From contig CAZTTG010000070.1 of NCBI GenBank assembly GCA_964615935.1, positions 1-32,371 of the forward strand: 32,371 bases of DNA. Reading direction: 5' to 3'. This document shows, one piece after another, positions 7,731-15,844 of the stretch. Positions within the stretch are counted from its first letter, which is position 1. Every line of letters begins with the position of its first letter. The notes below the pieces were generated by a model. The model was given only the letters and a program-made list of their open reading frames with translations. It ran no database searches and had not been told where the DNA came from. The DNA is from CAZTTG01 sp964615935 (GTDB taxonomy: Bacteria > Planctomycetota > UBA1135 > GCA-002686595). The position numbers and the translations under genes were made by a program.

Positions 7731-9128
7731 CTACCCGCCGCCCTCCTCGGTCTCCTCCTCGGCGCCGGCGTAGCCCAGGGCCTCCAGGGCGGCCGTGTTC
7801 GGGAGGCTGCCGTCGGCGGTCTCGGGGAAGGCCTCGTGCACGAAGATCTCGCCGCGCGCCCTCATCCTCTCCATCAGCCGGGCGACCACCTCCGGGCGCT
7901 GCGAGTACAGGTTGCGCGATTCCTCGGGATCGGCGGCGAGGTCGTAGAGCTCGCCCCGCTCCGGATGCCCGGGCCGGTGGATGAGCTTCCAGCGCGCGTC
8001 CATCTCGAGGTGCAGCAGCCCGTCCAGCGGTCGCCGCTCGACCATGCGGGCGTTGAGGTCCCACTGGTTGAGCTGCTCGGCGTAGGCCGAGCGGGGCTCC
8101 TCGGCGCGCCCCGCCATCAGCCCCACCAGGCTGCGGCCCTCCACCCGGCCCGGGGAGGGCAGGTCCAGGGCCTCCAGGATGGTGGGGTAGACGTCGATGC
8201 CGCGGACCAGCTGCGGCAGGCGCAGGCCCCGCGGACCCTCCGGCAGGCGCAGGATGAGCGGCAGGTGGATCTGCTCCTGGTAGAGGATCCGGTGCGAGTG
8301 CCAGCCGTGGTCCCCCAGACCCTCGCCGTGGTCGGAGATCACCGCCAGCGCCGTGTCCTCGAAGCGCCCGGTCTCCCGCAGGTGATCGACCAGCCGGCCG
8401 AACTGCGCGTCGACGAAGCTCACCTCGGCCGCGTAGAAGGCCTTCGACTGGCTGCTGACGGCGCCGCTGGGCACCTCGAAGCGGCGCAGGAAGTCCTCGG
8501 GCGGCTGGGAGCCCCCGTCGTGGGGGTCCCAGTAGTGCACCCACAGGAAGAAGGGGCCCTCGACCTCGCTCAGCCATTCGATGGCCAGGTCGGTGGTGAC
8601 GTCCGAGCGGCGCTGGAAGGAGGCCGTGTCCCACGACATGCGGCCGTCCTCGACCCGCGTGGCGCTCCCGGAATCGGGGCCCGGCCAGTCGAAGTGGTCG
8701 AAGCCGCGATCGAAGCCGAAGTCCTCGCACACGGGGTACGCGCTGAGCAGCGCGGCCGTGCGGTAGCCCTCGGCCTTCAGGGCCTCGGAGAGCAGCGGGA
8801 CGCTCTCCGGCAGGCGGAAGCCGGAGCCCGCGTACATGACCCGCAGGCCGTGCTGGTAGGGCTCGAGGCCGGTGAGGATCGAGGCGTGGGAGACCGGGGT
8901 CACCGCCGAGGAGCTGATGCACAGCTCGAAGAGCGCCCCGTCGGCGGCCAGGGCGTCGAGGTGCGGGGTGGGATCGCCGGGGCGACCGTAGCAGCCCAGG
9001 TAGTCCGCCCGGGTGGTGTCGAGCGTGACCAGCACGACGCTGGGGCGCGCTCCGCCGCCCTCGGAGGGCTCCGAGCACGCCAGCGGGAGCGCCAGCAGGG
9101 CGAGGAACAGGGGATGGGATCGGCTCAT
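7731..9128 (-). CDS. Sulfatase-superfamily lipoprotein, second of tandem pair
   Basis: This 465-residue protein is probably a lipoprotein with Cys18 after a hydrophobic leader, although the residue at -3 is Pro. It carries the superfamily motifs V-T-L-D-T-T-R-A-D (about 34-42), S-D-H-G-E-G and the later H-x-H-R-I-L-Y-Q-E-Q region. The nucleophile motif is T77-P-V-S-H81 instead of C/S-x-P-x-R, so formylglycine maturation is not possible at that site. It is strongly similar to its upstream neighbour over the whole length, including L-G-Y at the extreme C-terminus. It starts 17 bp after the stop of that gene and is very likely co-transcribed. No Shine-Dalgarno is seen. The true substrate could be a phosphate or sulfate ester or a phospholipid headgroup. 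Confidence 0.88.
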   Translation of the reverse strand: MSRSHPLFLALLALPLACSEPSEGGGARPSVVLVTLDTTRADYLGCYGRPGDPTPHLDALAADGALFELCISSSAVTPVSHASILTGLEPYQHGLRVMYAGSGFRLPESVPLLSEALKAEGYRTAALLSAYPVCEDFGFDRGFDHFDWPGPDSGSATRVEDGRMSWDTASFQRRSDVTTDLAIEWLSEVEGPFFLWVHYWDPHDGGSQPPEDFLRRFEVPSGAVSSQSKAFYAAEVSFVDAQFGRLVDHLRETGRFEDTALAVISDHGEGLGDHGWHSHRILYQEQIHLPLILRLPEGPRGLRLPQLVRGIDVYPTILEALDLPSPGRVEGRSLVGLMAGRAEEPRSAYAEQLNQWDLNARMVERRPLDGLLHLEMDARWKLIHRPGHPERGELYDLAADPEESRNLYSQRPEVVARLMERMRARGEIFVHEAFPETADGSLPNTAALEALGYAGAEEETEEGGG

Positions 9129-9145
9129 GGCGGTCGGAGCGCGCC

Positions 9146-10579
9146 CTAGTCGTCCCCCAGGTAGCCCAGGGCGCGCAGGGCCTTCTCGTTCGGGAGCACC
9201 CCTCCCTCGACCTCGGGGAAGGGCTCGCGCACCCAGATGCCGAAGCTCTCCTCCAGCCGCTCGAGCTCGGCCTCCAGCCGGGCCCGCACCTCAGGGCGCT
9301 GGCGGTACAGGTTGCGCGACTCCTCGGGGTCCTCCTCGATGTTGTAGAGCTCGCTGCGGCCGGGGTCCTCGGGTCGGTAGATCAGCTTCCAGCTCCGGTC
9401 CATCACGCTGTGGAGCAGGGCGTCCTGTGGGCGCTTCTCGACCATCTTGGCGTTGGCGTCCCAGCGGTTGAGCTGCTCGGCGTAGGCCAGCCGGGGCTCC
9501 TCGGGGCGCCCCTCCATCAGCCCCACCAGGCTGCGGCCCTCGACCCTCCCTGGCGGGGGCAGGTCGAGGAGCTCGAGCACGGTGGGCTGGATGTCGATGG
9601 CGCGCACCAGATCGGCCACGCGCCGCCCGCGCGCACCCCCCGGGTAGCGCACGATCAGGGGCAGGTGGATCTGCTCCTGGTAGAGGATGCGGTGCGCGTG
9701 CCAGCCGTGCTCCCCCAGGCCCTCGCCGTGGTCGGCGGTCACCGCGAAGACCGTGTCCTCGAAGCGGCCGATCCCCTTCAGGTGCTCCACCAGCCGGCCG
9801 AACTCGCGGTCCACGTAGGCGACCTCGGCCTCGTACAGGCGATCGCGCATGCCCGGCAGGATCTGGGTGACGCCCGGCAGGAAGCGCTCCAGGAAGTCCG
9901 CCGGGGGCACCTTGTTGGGGTCGTGGGGATCCCAGTAGTGCAGCCACAGGAAGAAGGGCTGGTCCCCCTGCTCGTCGATCCAGGCGATGGCGCGGTCGGT
10001 GGTCCTGTCCGAGCGGCGCTGGAGCTGGCCCACGTCCCAGGACGCCGTGGTGCCGCCCTCGCTCAGGCTCATGCCCTGGTCCTCCTCCCCGGATCCCGGC
10101 CAGTCGAAGGCGTCGAAGCCGCGCTCCAGGCCGAAGTCCTCGGACACCGGGTAGGCGGAGAGGAAGGCGCCGGTGCGGAAGCCGGCCTCCTTCAGGATCT
10201 CGGGCAGGGTGTCGCACTGCTCTCCCAGGCGGAAGCCGCTCCGAGCGAACATGACCCGCAGCCCGTGGGTGTAGGGATGCTGGCCGGTGAGGATCGAGGC
10301 GTGGGAGACCGGGGTCACCGCCGCCGAGCTGATGCACAGCTCGAAGAGCGAGCCCTCATCGGCCAGGGCATCGAGGCTGGGGGTCAGGTCGCCCCCGTGC
10401 CCGTAGCAGCCGAGGTGATCGGCCCGGGTGGTGTCCAGGGTCACGAGCACCGCGCTCCAGCCCGGACGTCCCGCCCCCCCGCGCCCGGCGGGGCCGTCCC
10501 CGCCGCCGCAGGAGGCCAGGAGACCCCCCAGGAGGATCGGGATCGCCAGGCGTCGGGTGGATCGGGGGCTCGGCTGCAT
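9146..10579 (-). CDS. Sulfatase-superfamily lipoprotein, first of tandem pair
   Basis: This 477-residue lipoprotein has a good lipobox, L-A-S-C, with Cys24. The superfamily motifs are V-T-L-D-T-T-R-A-D (about 46-54), T-A-D-H-G-E-G and a conserved H-A-H-R-I-L-Y-Q-E-Q-I-H-L-P-L segment. The nucleophile site reads T89-P-V-S-H93, as in its paralogue, just before A-S-I-L-T-G. This gene leads a two-gene operon produced by tandem duplication. A TAGCCT hexamer at 10607-10612 (minus strand) lies 27 nt before the ATG and would give a C-rich leader of about 20 nt without a Shine-Dalgarno. Function beyond hydrolase or transferase in the cell envelope cannot be read. Confidence 0.88.
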   Translation of the reverse strand: MQPSPRSTRRLAIPILLGGLLASCGGGDGPAGRGGAGRPGWSAVLVTLDTTRADHLGCYGHGGDLTPSLDALADEGSLFELCISSAAVTPVSHASILTGQHPYTHGLRVMFARSGFRLGEQCDTLPEILKEAGFRTGAFLSAYPVSEDFGLERGFDAFDWPGSGEEDQGMSLSEGGTTASWDVGQLQRRSDRTTDRAIAWIDEQGDQPFFLWLHYWDPHDPNKVPPADFLERFLPGVTQILPGMRDRLYEAEVAYVDREFGRLVEHLKGIGRFEDTVFAVTADHGEGLGEHGWHAHRILYQEQIHLPLIVRYPGGARGRRVADLVRAIDIQPTVLELLDLPPPGRVEGRSLVGLMEGRPEEPRLAYAEQLNRWDANAKMVEKRPQDALLHSVMDRSWKLIYRPEDPGRSELYNIEEDPEESRNLYRQRPEVRARLEAELERLEESFGIWVREPFPEVEGGVLPNEKALRALGYLGDD

Positions 10580-10996
10580 GCGGGTGCTCGGGGTGGGGCG
10601 GGGATCAGGCTAGCAGCCGGGGAGGGGGGGAGCCAACGCGCCGGCCGGCCGGCCGCCTCCCGACCGGTCCGATGATCGGGTCGGGGGCGCCCCGATCCGA
10701 ACCCGGAGGCTCGACGTACGGTCGGCGGGATCCCGGGTTGGAGTGCGGCCGGCTCGCCGGCCGAAAGGGGGGGGAGACCCCCTGCGGGTCCGGGTCGCGC
10801 CCGTCGGGCGGGAGCCCTGGGCGAAGCGGGGGCGCCCCTCTACAATCCCCCGCTCCCTCGCTCCGGTTCCAATCCAGCCGAAGCGTCCCACGCTCGCCGC
10901 CGCGCTGCGTAGGGACCCGAGACCCGGCCCGGCGGCCTCCCCCGGCCGCGGCCGCGCCACTCCCACCACCACCCCGACCCTCTCCGCAGAAGCTCC
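10580..10996. other. Divergent intergenic region with GC-rich hairpins
   Basis: This stretch separates the minus-strand sulfatase operon from the plus-strand MORN-repeat gene and should hold both promoters. TAGCCT (minus strand, 10607-10612) and TACAAT (plus strand, 10841-10846) are candidate -10 hexamers; neither has a good -35. Inverted repeats include an 8-bp perfect arm pair at 10746-10763 and a G-run/C-run hairpin at 10770-10782. A CCCGACC/GGTCGGG pair lies at 10659-10685. I see no coding sequence in it. Confidence 0.45.
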
Positions 10997-12223
10997 ATGA
11001 ACAGGATCAAGAGCCGATCGGCCTGGCTGCTGCTCCTCCTCACCCCCGCCCTCGGCGGCTGCTCCAACGGAGATCCCGAACCGGCGGGGAGCCGCGACGC
11101 GAAGGAGTACTTCGCCGACGGAACCACGGTCAAGGCCGAGGGGCCGATGGCCGGCGGCCTCAAGGACGGCCTGTGGACGATCTACTACGAGAGCGGCCAG
11201 AAGCAGGGGGAGGGGAACTACAAGAACGGCCTCATGCAGGGCCTGTGGACCACCTGGTACCCCTCGGGGGCCATCCTGACCGAGGGCAAGTACGGCGGCG
11301 ACCTGCAGCGCGGGGAGTGGAAGCTCTACCACGACAACGGGCAGCTGCACGCCCAGGGCAGCTTCCGGCAGGGCAAGCAGAACGGGAGCTGGACCTTCTG
11401 GCACACCAACGGCGCGGTGAAGGAGGAGGGCGAGTGGGTGGACGGCGCCAAGGTCGGCACCTGGAAGATGTGGCACGACAACGGCCAGCTCATGCAGGAG
11501 GGTCGCTACGAGAACGGCCTGAGGGAGGGCCCCTGGCCCTCCTGGCACGCCGACGGCCAGAAGCGCTCCGAGGGCTCGTACGCGAAGGACAAGCAGGACG
11601 GCCTCTGGGTGGGCTGGTACCCCGGCGGCGTGAAGGCCGAGGAGATCCGGTTCTCGGGGGGCACGCCCAGCGAGATCGTGCGGTGGCACGAGAACGGCGC
11701 CATCGCCGAGCGGAACACCCTGGTCGACGGCAACGCCCACGGGGAGTACGGCCGCTGGACGGCGGAGGGAGTGCGCCTGCAGGAGGGTCGCTACGAGCAC
11801 GGCAAGGCCGAGGGGGAGTGGGTGTACCGCTACGAGAGCGGGCAGATCCGGGAGCAGGGGGAGTTCCTGCGCGGCGGACGCAACGGCCCGTGGTCGGCCT
11901 GGCACGAGTCGGGGGAGCTCATGTGGCAGGGTGACTTCGAGCTCGCGCCCCGCATCGACCAGCAGGGGCGGGCGGTCGAGGGCGGCGTCCGGACGGGGCC
12001 GTGGAAGCTCCTGCACCCCAACGGCCAGCTGATGGCCGAGGGGCTCTTCGCCAACGACCTCCACGAGGGGACCTGGACCTACTACCACCTCGACGGCACC
12101 AGGAGCTGCGAGGGGGCCATGCGGCTGGGCAAGCGCGAGGGGACCTGGACGTTCTGGAACGAGGACGGCAGCCTCGACGAAGCGGCCACGGGTGAGTACG
12201 AGAAGGACGAGAAGGTCGACTGA
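10997..12223 (+). CDS. MORN/YwqK-repeat lipoprotein
   Basis: This 408-residue protein has a clean lipobox, L-G-G-C, with Cys22. The rest is about fourteen repeats of some 23 residues built on G-x-W-x-x-W/Y-x-x-N-G-x-x-x-x-x-G-x-Y, the MORN_2/YwqK pattern. Such repeats form extended beta-hairpin ladders exposed at the cell surface. Automated pipelines often name this family a toxin-antitoxin antitoxin, but no toxin gene is present and the lipobox points to an envelope role. One repeat (around residues 225-245) is degenerate, lacking the W-x-x-W core. It converges on the next gene with only 9 bp between the stop codons. No Shine-Dalgarno is visible; the ATG at 10997 is chosen because it opens the signal sequence. 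Confidence 0.88.
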   Translation: MNRIKSRSAWLLLLLTPALGGCSNGDPEPAGSRDAKEYFADGTTVKAEGPMAGGLKDGLWTIYYESGQKQGEGNYKNGLMQGLWTTWYPSGAILTEGKYGGDLQRGEWKLYHDNGQLHAQGSFRQGKQNGSWTFWHTNGAVKEEGEWVDGAKVGTWKMWHDNGQLMQEGRYENGLREGPWPSWHADGQKRSEGSYAKDKQDGLWVGWYPGGVKAEEIRFSGGTPSEIVRWHENGAIAERNTLVDGNAHGEYGRWTAEGVRLQEGRYEHGKAEGEWVYRYESGQIREQGEFLRGGRNGPWSAWHESGELMWQGDFELAPRIDQQGRAVEGGVRTGPWKLLHPNGQLMAEGLFANDLHEGTWTYYHLDGTRSCEGAMRLGKREGTWTFWNEDGSLDEAATGEYEKDEKVD

Positions 12224-12232
12224 GCCGGGGCG

Positions 12233-14050
12233 CTAGCGGGGGGAGCCGGCCGGGAGCAGGGCCTCGAGGCGCGGGTCCTCCAGCCCGCTGTCGCGCGCCT
12301 TCCCGGCGCATCGCCGCGCCTCCTCCAGGGCGTTCTGGGCCAGGGAGCGCAGGGCCAGGATGCCGTGGCCCCGCGCCCGCAGCGCCCGCGGGTCCGCTTC
12401 CGGAGCGAGCTCCGGGTGCCTCTCGGCGGTCTCCGCCAGCATCAGGTGGACCTTGCCCGCGTAGGGGTTTCGCCGGATGGTCGCGAGGCCGAAGGAGACC
12501 AGGTCCTCCAGCCGCCCCCGGGCCCGGAGCACCCGCATCAGGTTCTCGGCCGCCTGGGGATAGAGGGGGTCGAGCTCCAGGGCGCGTTGGTACTGCCTCT
12601 GCGCCTTCCCCAGGTGCTCGCTCGTGCCGAGCTCCCAGCCCAGCCGCTCCCAGAAGAGGCCCAGGTCGTAGCTCGCGCGCGGATCCTCGCCCGCCGCGAC
12701 CGCGAGCTCGAGGGCCTCGCGTGCGGCCTCGGGCGCTCCGCCTCGCCCGAGCAGCATGTGGCCCTGCTGGGCGCAGCCGTCGCCGCGGAAGACGAGCTCG
12801 ATCCCCGAGAGGTTGGCGTTCAGCGCGAGGACGAGCGCGACGGCCGCGATCCAGCGCCCCCGGCGCATGCGCGAGGCGAGCGCCAGGCCGGCGGCCGCGC
12901 ACAGGAAGGGCAGGGCCGGGAAGCGGTAGCGCGAGCTGGTCAGGTAGGCGAGGTTGACCAGGAAGACGCCGGCGGCCGGCAGCCACAGGAGCGGCGGGGG
13001 CCCGCGCCGAAGCCCGGCCAGGGCCAGGGGCGCGATCAGCCCGAAGCTCGCCAGCAGGAGCGCGAGGGGCGCGAAGCCCGAGAGGCCGTGGCGGAAGTCC
13101 GCCGCCGTGTGGTGCTCGGTCCGGTGCCAGAAGAGGAAGGCCTTGCGCAGCAGGGTGACCGCGGCCCCCGCCGGATCGGCGGCGAGCTCGCGGCGGAGGA
13201 GCGCGAGCTGGCGGCCCTCCAGGTCGAGCTCGCCGCCGACCTCCTCGGCCGGGGCGAAGGCGGCCTCGTACCGGACGCGGTCGTAGGCCGGCCCGGGGCG
13301 CAGGTCGGAGATCCCGGTGCGCTCGGCGCCGTTGCCCTGGCGCAGGTTGAGCGCCGACCCCTCCGGCCAGGCCCGCGGGCCGAAGGCGGACAGGCACAGG
13401 ACCGCGAACAGGGCCGCGCCCGCGGCCGCCAGGAGGGCGCTCCGAGCGCGGCCCGCGATGGCTTCCCACGAGAGGAGCAGGACCGCCGGGATCAGGAGGG
13501 GCGCGCGGCAGAAGACCGAGGCCGCCAGCAGGAGGCCCGCGGCCGAGGCGCGGGCCACGGGCGCGCGCGAATCGCCCGCGCGATGCAGGGCCAGGGCTCC
13601 GCCGACGAGCAGGGCGGTCGCCAGGCCCACCGGCAGGGGCTGGACCGCGAAGGCGTAGACCGAGCCCGAGAGGACCCAGGCGCCCATGGCCCAGGGCGCG
13701 GCGCGCGGGCTCCCCACCTGGACGCAGAGGAGCCCGACGCCCCAGAGGGTGGCGGTGGAGACGCCGAGACCCAGGAGCCCGACCGTCCAGGGCACCTCGC
13801 CGGTGAGCTCGATCAGCCGGCCCAGGAGCCAGGGGTAGAGGGGGCTCTTGGTCTCGAAGGCGCCGGCCGTTCCCTCGACAGCCAGGCGCAGCACCTCGCT
13901 CCCGTCGAGGATGCCCTCGCCCTGGAACGGTCCGCCCACCCACGCGGCCAGGGCCCAGAGCCCGAGCGCCAGGTGCGCCGCCGTCAGCGAGAGGCCCAGC
14001 CGCCAGGGGAGCCGTCGCGGCGGCGGGGCGGTGGGCGCGGTGCGGACCAT
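12233..14050 (-). CDS. Polytopic GT-C-like glycosyltransferase with C-terminal TPRs
   Basis: This 605-residue membrane protein has a first hydrophobic helix at about 16-38 and roughly ten further hydrophobic segments up to about residue 420. The loop after the first helix has E-T-K-S-P-L-Y-P-W, like the acceptor-side loop of the ArnT/PMT (GT39/GT83) families. Residues about 430-600 are tetratricopeptide-like helices (A-L-E-L-D-P-L-Y-P-Q-A). It probably transfers a sugar from a polyprenyl-phosphate donor to an envelope acceptor; the sugar and acceptor are unknown. A minus-strand TAGGAT hexamer (14057-14062) followed by six bases and the ATG indicates a leaderless start. It is divergent from another GT-C-like gene. 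Confidence 0.78.
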   Translation of the reverse strand: MVRTAPTAPPPRRLPWRLGLSLTAAHLALGLWALAAWVGGPFQGEGILDGSEVLRLAVEGTAGAFETKSPLYPWLLGRLIELTGEVPWTVGLLGLGVSTATLWGVGLLCVQVGSPRAAPWAMGAWVLSGSVYAFAVQPLPVGLATALLVGGALALHRAGDSRAPVARASAAGLLLAASVFCRAPLLIPAVLLLSWEAIAGRARSALLAAAGAALFAVLCLSAFGPRAWPEGSALNLRQGNGAERTGISDLRPGPAYDRVRYEAAFAPAEEVGGELDLEGRQLALLRRELAADPAGAAVTLLRKAFLFWHRTEHHTAADFRHGLSGFAPLALLLASFGLIAPLALAGLRRGPPPLLWLPAAGVFLVNLAYLTSSRYRFPALPFLCAAAGLALASRMRRGRWIAAVALVLALNANLSGIELVFRGDGCAQQGHMLLGRGGAPEAAREALELAVAAGEDPRASYDLGLFWERLGWELGTSEHLGKAQRQYQRALELDPLYPQAAENLMRVLRARGRLEDLVSFGLATIRRNPYAGKVHLMLAETAERHPELAPEADPRALRARGHGILALRSLAQNALEEARRCAGKARDSGLEDPRLEALLPAGSPR

Positions 14051-14056
14051 GGGCCC

Positions 14057-14062
14057 ATCCTA
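14057..14062 (-). promoter_or_regulatory. Candidate -10 element of a leaderless promoter
   Basis: TAGGAT on the minus strand, six bases (GGGCCC), then ATG. The spacing would start the transcript at the initiation codon. No Shine-Dalgarno exists for this gene. Confidence 0.45.
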
Positions 14063-14148
14063 CGCTCCCCGCGGGCGGCGCCCGAAAAAGGACTCGGAGG
14101 CCGCCGGGCGCCTCCGTAGCCTGGGGCAGCCCAGCCCCGCCTCTCCCC

Positions 14149-15825
14149 TTGGACGCCCCCCAGCAGACCCCCGGCGCGAGCCCTCGCTTTCCCCTGTGGA
14201 CCTTCCTGGCCGCAGCCCTCCCGCTGGGGCTCCTGGTCTGGCGCTTCAACTGGGTCTGCGACGACGCCTACATCTCCTTCCGCTTCGCCCGCAACTTCGC
14301 GCGGGGGGACGGGCTGGTGTACAACGCCGCCCGGCACGTGGCCCAGGGCGCGCCCACGCCCGAGGCGGTGGAGGGCTACAGCAACCTCCTGTGGGTGCTC
14401 CTGGCCTCCGTCTTCGAGCGCCTGGGCTGGGAGGTGACCGTCCCCATCCGCTGGGTCTCGGCCGCCTCGGCCTTCGCCCTGCTGGCGGCCGTGCTGGCCT
14501 TCGCGCGTCGGGGCCTGGGGCTCTCGGCGCCGGCCACCTTCGCGGTGGCGCTGCTCCTCGGCACCTTCCCGCCCCTGGGGCTCTGGGCGACCAGCGGCAT
14601 GGAGACCATGCCCTTCGCCCTGGCCCTCTTCCTGGTCTTCGAGCGCCTGGTGGGCCGTCCCGATCGACCGCGGTGGCTGCAGGCCACCCTGGCCGGGCTG
14701 GTCGCGGTGAGCCTGCGGCCGGACGGCATCCTCCTGGTCGGCCTGGCGCTCGCCGCCGCCCTCCTGGTCGCCCTCTCGAGGGGGGACGGGCGCGCGCGCC
14801 GCGCGGTGCTCTGGACCGGCGCCGTCGTGCTCGCCGGGGTCGCGATCCACGTCCTCTGGCGCCTCTCCTACTACGGCGACTGGCTGCCCAACACGGTGCG
14901 GGCCAAGAGCGTGCTGAGCGAGTCGACGCGCAGGCGGGGCGCTCTGTACGTGGGCGAGTACCTCCTGACCTTCCCGGGCCTCTCCCTGGCGCTCCTCTCC
15001 AGCCTGCTGCTCCTGGGCCGGCCGCGGAACGGCCTCGGCGCCGTCCTGTTCCTCCTGGCCACGGTGCCCATGAGCTACGCGGCCATGGCGGGGGGGGACT
15101 TCATGGCCATGGGGCGCCTCCTGCTTCCGGCCGTGCCCTTCGCCTTCCTTCTGCTGGGCGCCGCCCTCGCCCGGCTCGGGCTGGGCTGGAGGGGAGCGCT
15201 CTCCACGGCGGGGGTGCTGGCCCTCCTGTCCCTGCTCCCCGCGTGGGACCTGCACGCGGTGCCCGAGGAGCTGCGCGCCCGGTGCCACTTCCGCTGGAAT
15301 TCGAAGGTGTACCGCAGCGAGTACCAGTCCTGGAAGGGCATGCACGACCGCGCCTGGATCTGGCGCAGCATCGGCGAGACCGTCGCGAGCTACACCGAGG
15401 AGAGGGCCTCGCTGGTGGCCGGGGCGATCGGCGCGCTGGGCTACTACTCGGACCGCTTCATCCACGACCAGAACGGGCTCGTGACCCGCGAGGTGACGCG
15501 CCAGCCCCTGACCGGGATGAAGCGCTCGCCGGGGCACGACCGCTTCGTCCGGCGGGACTTCTTCAAGGACCTCCACCCGACCTACTGCATGGTCAACCTG
15601 TGGAATCTCGAGACCACCGAGTACCTGATCCCCGAGCGCTGGTGGCTGGGCTCCCCGGAGAAGTTCCCGGAGCAGTTCTGGATCACGAACGTCCTGCGCC
15701 ACGACACGGACCCGGGTATCGTCAGGAGCATCGGCAGCAAGCCGGGCAACAGCGTGGTGCTCCTCGAGGAGGGGGACCAGTCCCTCCGGGAGGGCCACGG
15801 CCTGCGCCTGGTGAGCTGGCGCTGA
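14149..15825 (+). CDS. Polytopic GT-C-like glycosyltransferase (DDAY type)
   Basis: This 558-residue integral membrane protein has a first helix at about 17-33. The first loop then carries D-D-A-Y-I-S-F-R-x-x-R-N and, after about 40 residues, E-G-Y-S-N-L-L-W. This pairing marks a bacterial GT-C-like family related to mycobacterial arabinofuranosyltransferase-type enzymes; the Asp pair is the presumed catalytic or metal site. About ten more helices follow, then a soluble periplasmic C-terminal domain from about residue 380. The only reasonable start I find is TTG at 14149, so the N-terminus is uncertain; a TAGCCT hexamer 26 nt upstream may be its -10. The HEAT-repeat gene starts 19 bp after its stop, probably in one transcript. 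Donor and acceptor unknown. Confidence 0.8.
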   Translation: MDAPQQTPGASPRFPLWTFLAAALPLGLLVWRFNWVCDDAYISFRFARNFARGDGLVYNAARHVAQGAPTPEAVEGYSNLLWVLLASVFERLGWEVTVPIRWVSAASAFALLAAVLAFARRGLGLSAPATFAVALLLGTFPPLGLWATSGMETMPFALALFLVFERLVGRPDRPRWLQATLAGLVAVSLRPDGILLVGLALAAALLVALSRGDGRARRAVLWTGAVVLAGVAIHVLWRLSYYGDWLPNTVRAKSVLSESTRRRGALYVGEYLLTFPGLSLALLSSLLLLGRPRNGLGAVLFLLATVPMSYAAMAGGDFMAMGRLLLPAVPFAFLLLGAALARLGLGWRGALSTAGVLALLSLLPAWDLHAVPEELRARCHFRWNSKVYRSEYQSWKGMHDRAWIWRSIGETVASYTEERASLVAGAIGALGYYSDRFIHDQNGLVTREVTRQPLTGMKRSPGHDRFVRRDFFKDLHPTYCMVNLWNLETTEYLIPERWWLGSPEKFPEQFWITNVLRHDTDPGIVRSIGSKPGNSVVLLEEGDQSLREGHGLRLVSWR

Positions 15826-15844
15826 TTTCGCTGGGAGCACAGCC

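Noticed and set aside
10997..12223. Toxin-antitoxin antitoxin
   Set aside because: YwqK-type repeats often receive that name, but there is no toxin partner and the protein is a lipoprotein of MORN-like repeats.
11919..14249. Long minus-strand frame overlapping the GT-C gene in another phase
   Set aside because: Arg/Ala/Pro-rich composition with no helices or motifs; the 12233-14050 frame has proper membrane segments and TPRs.
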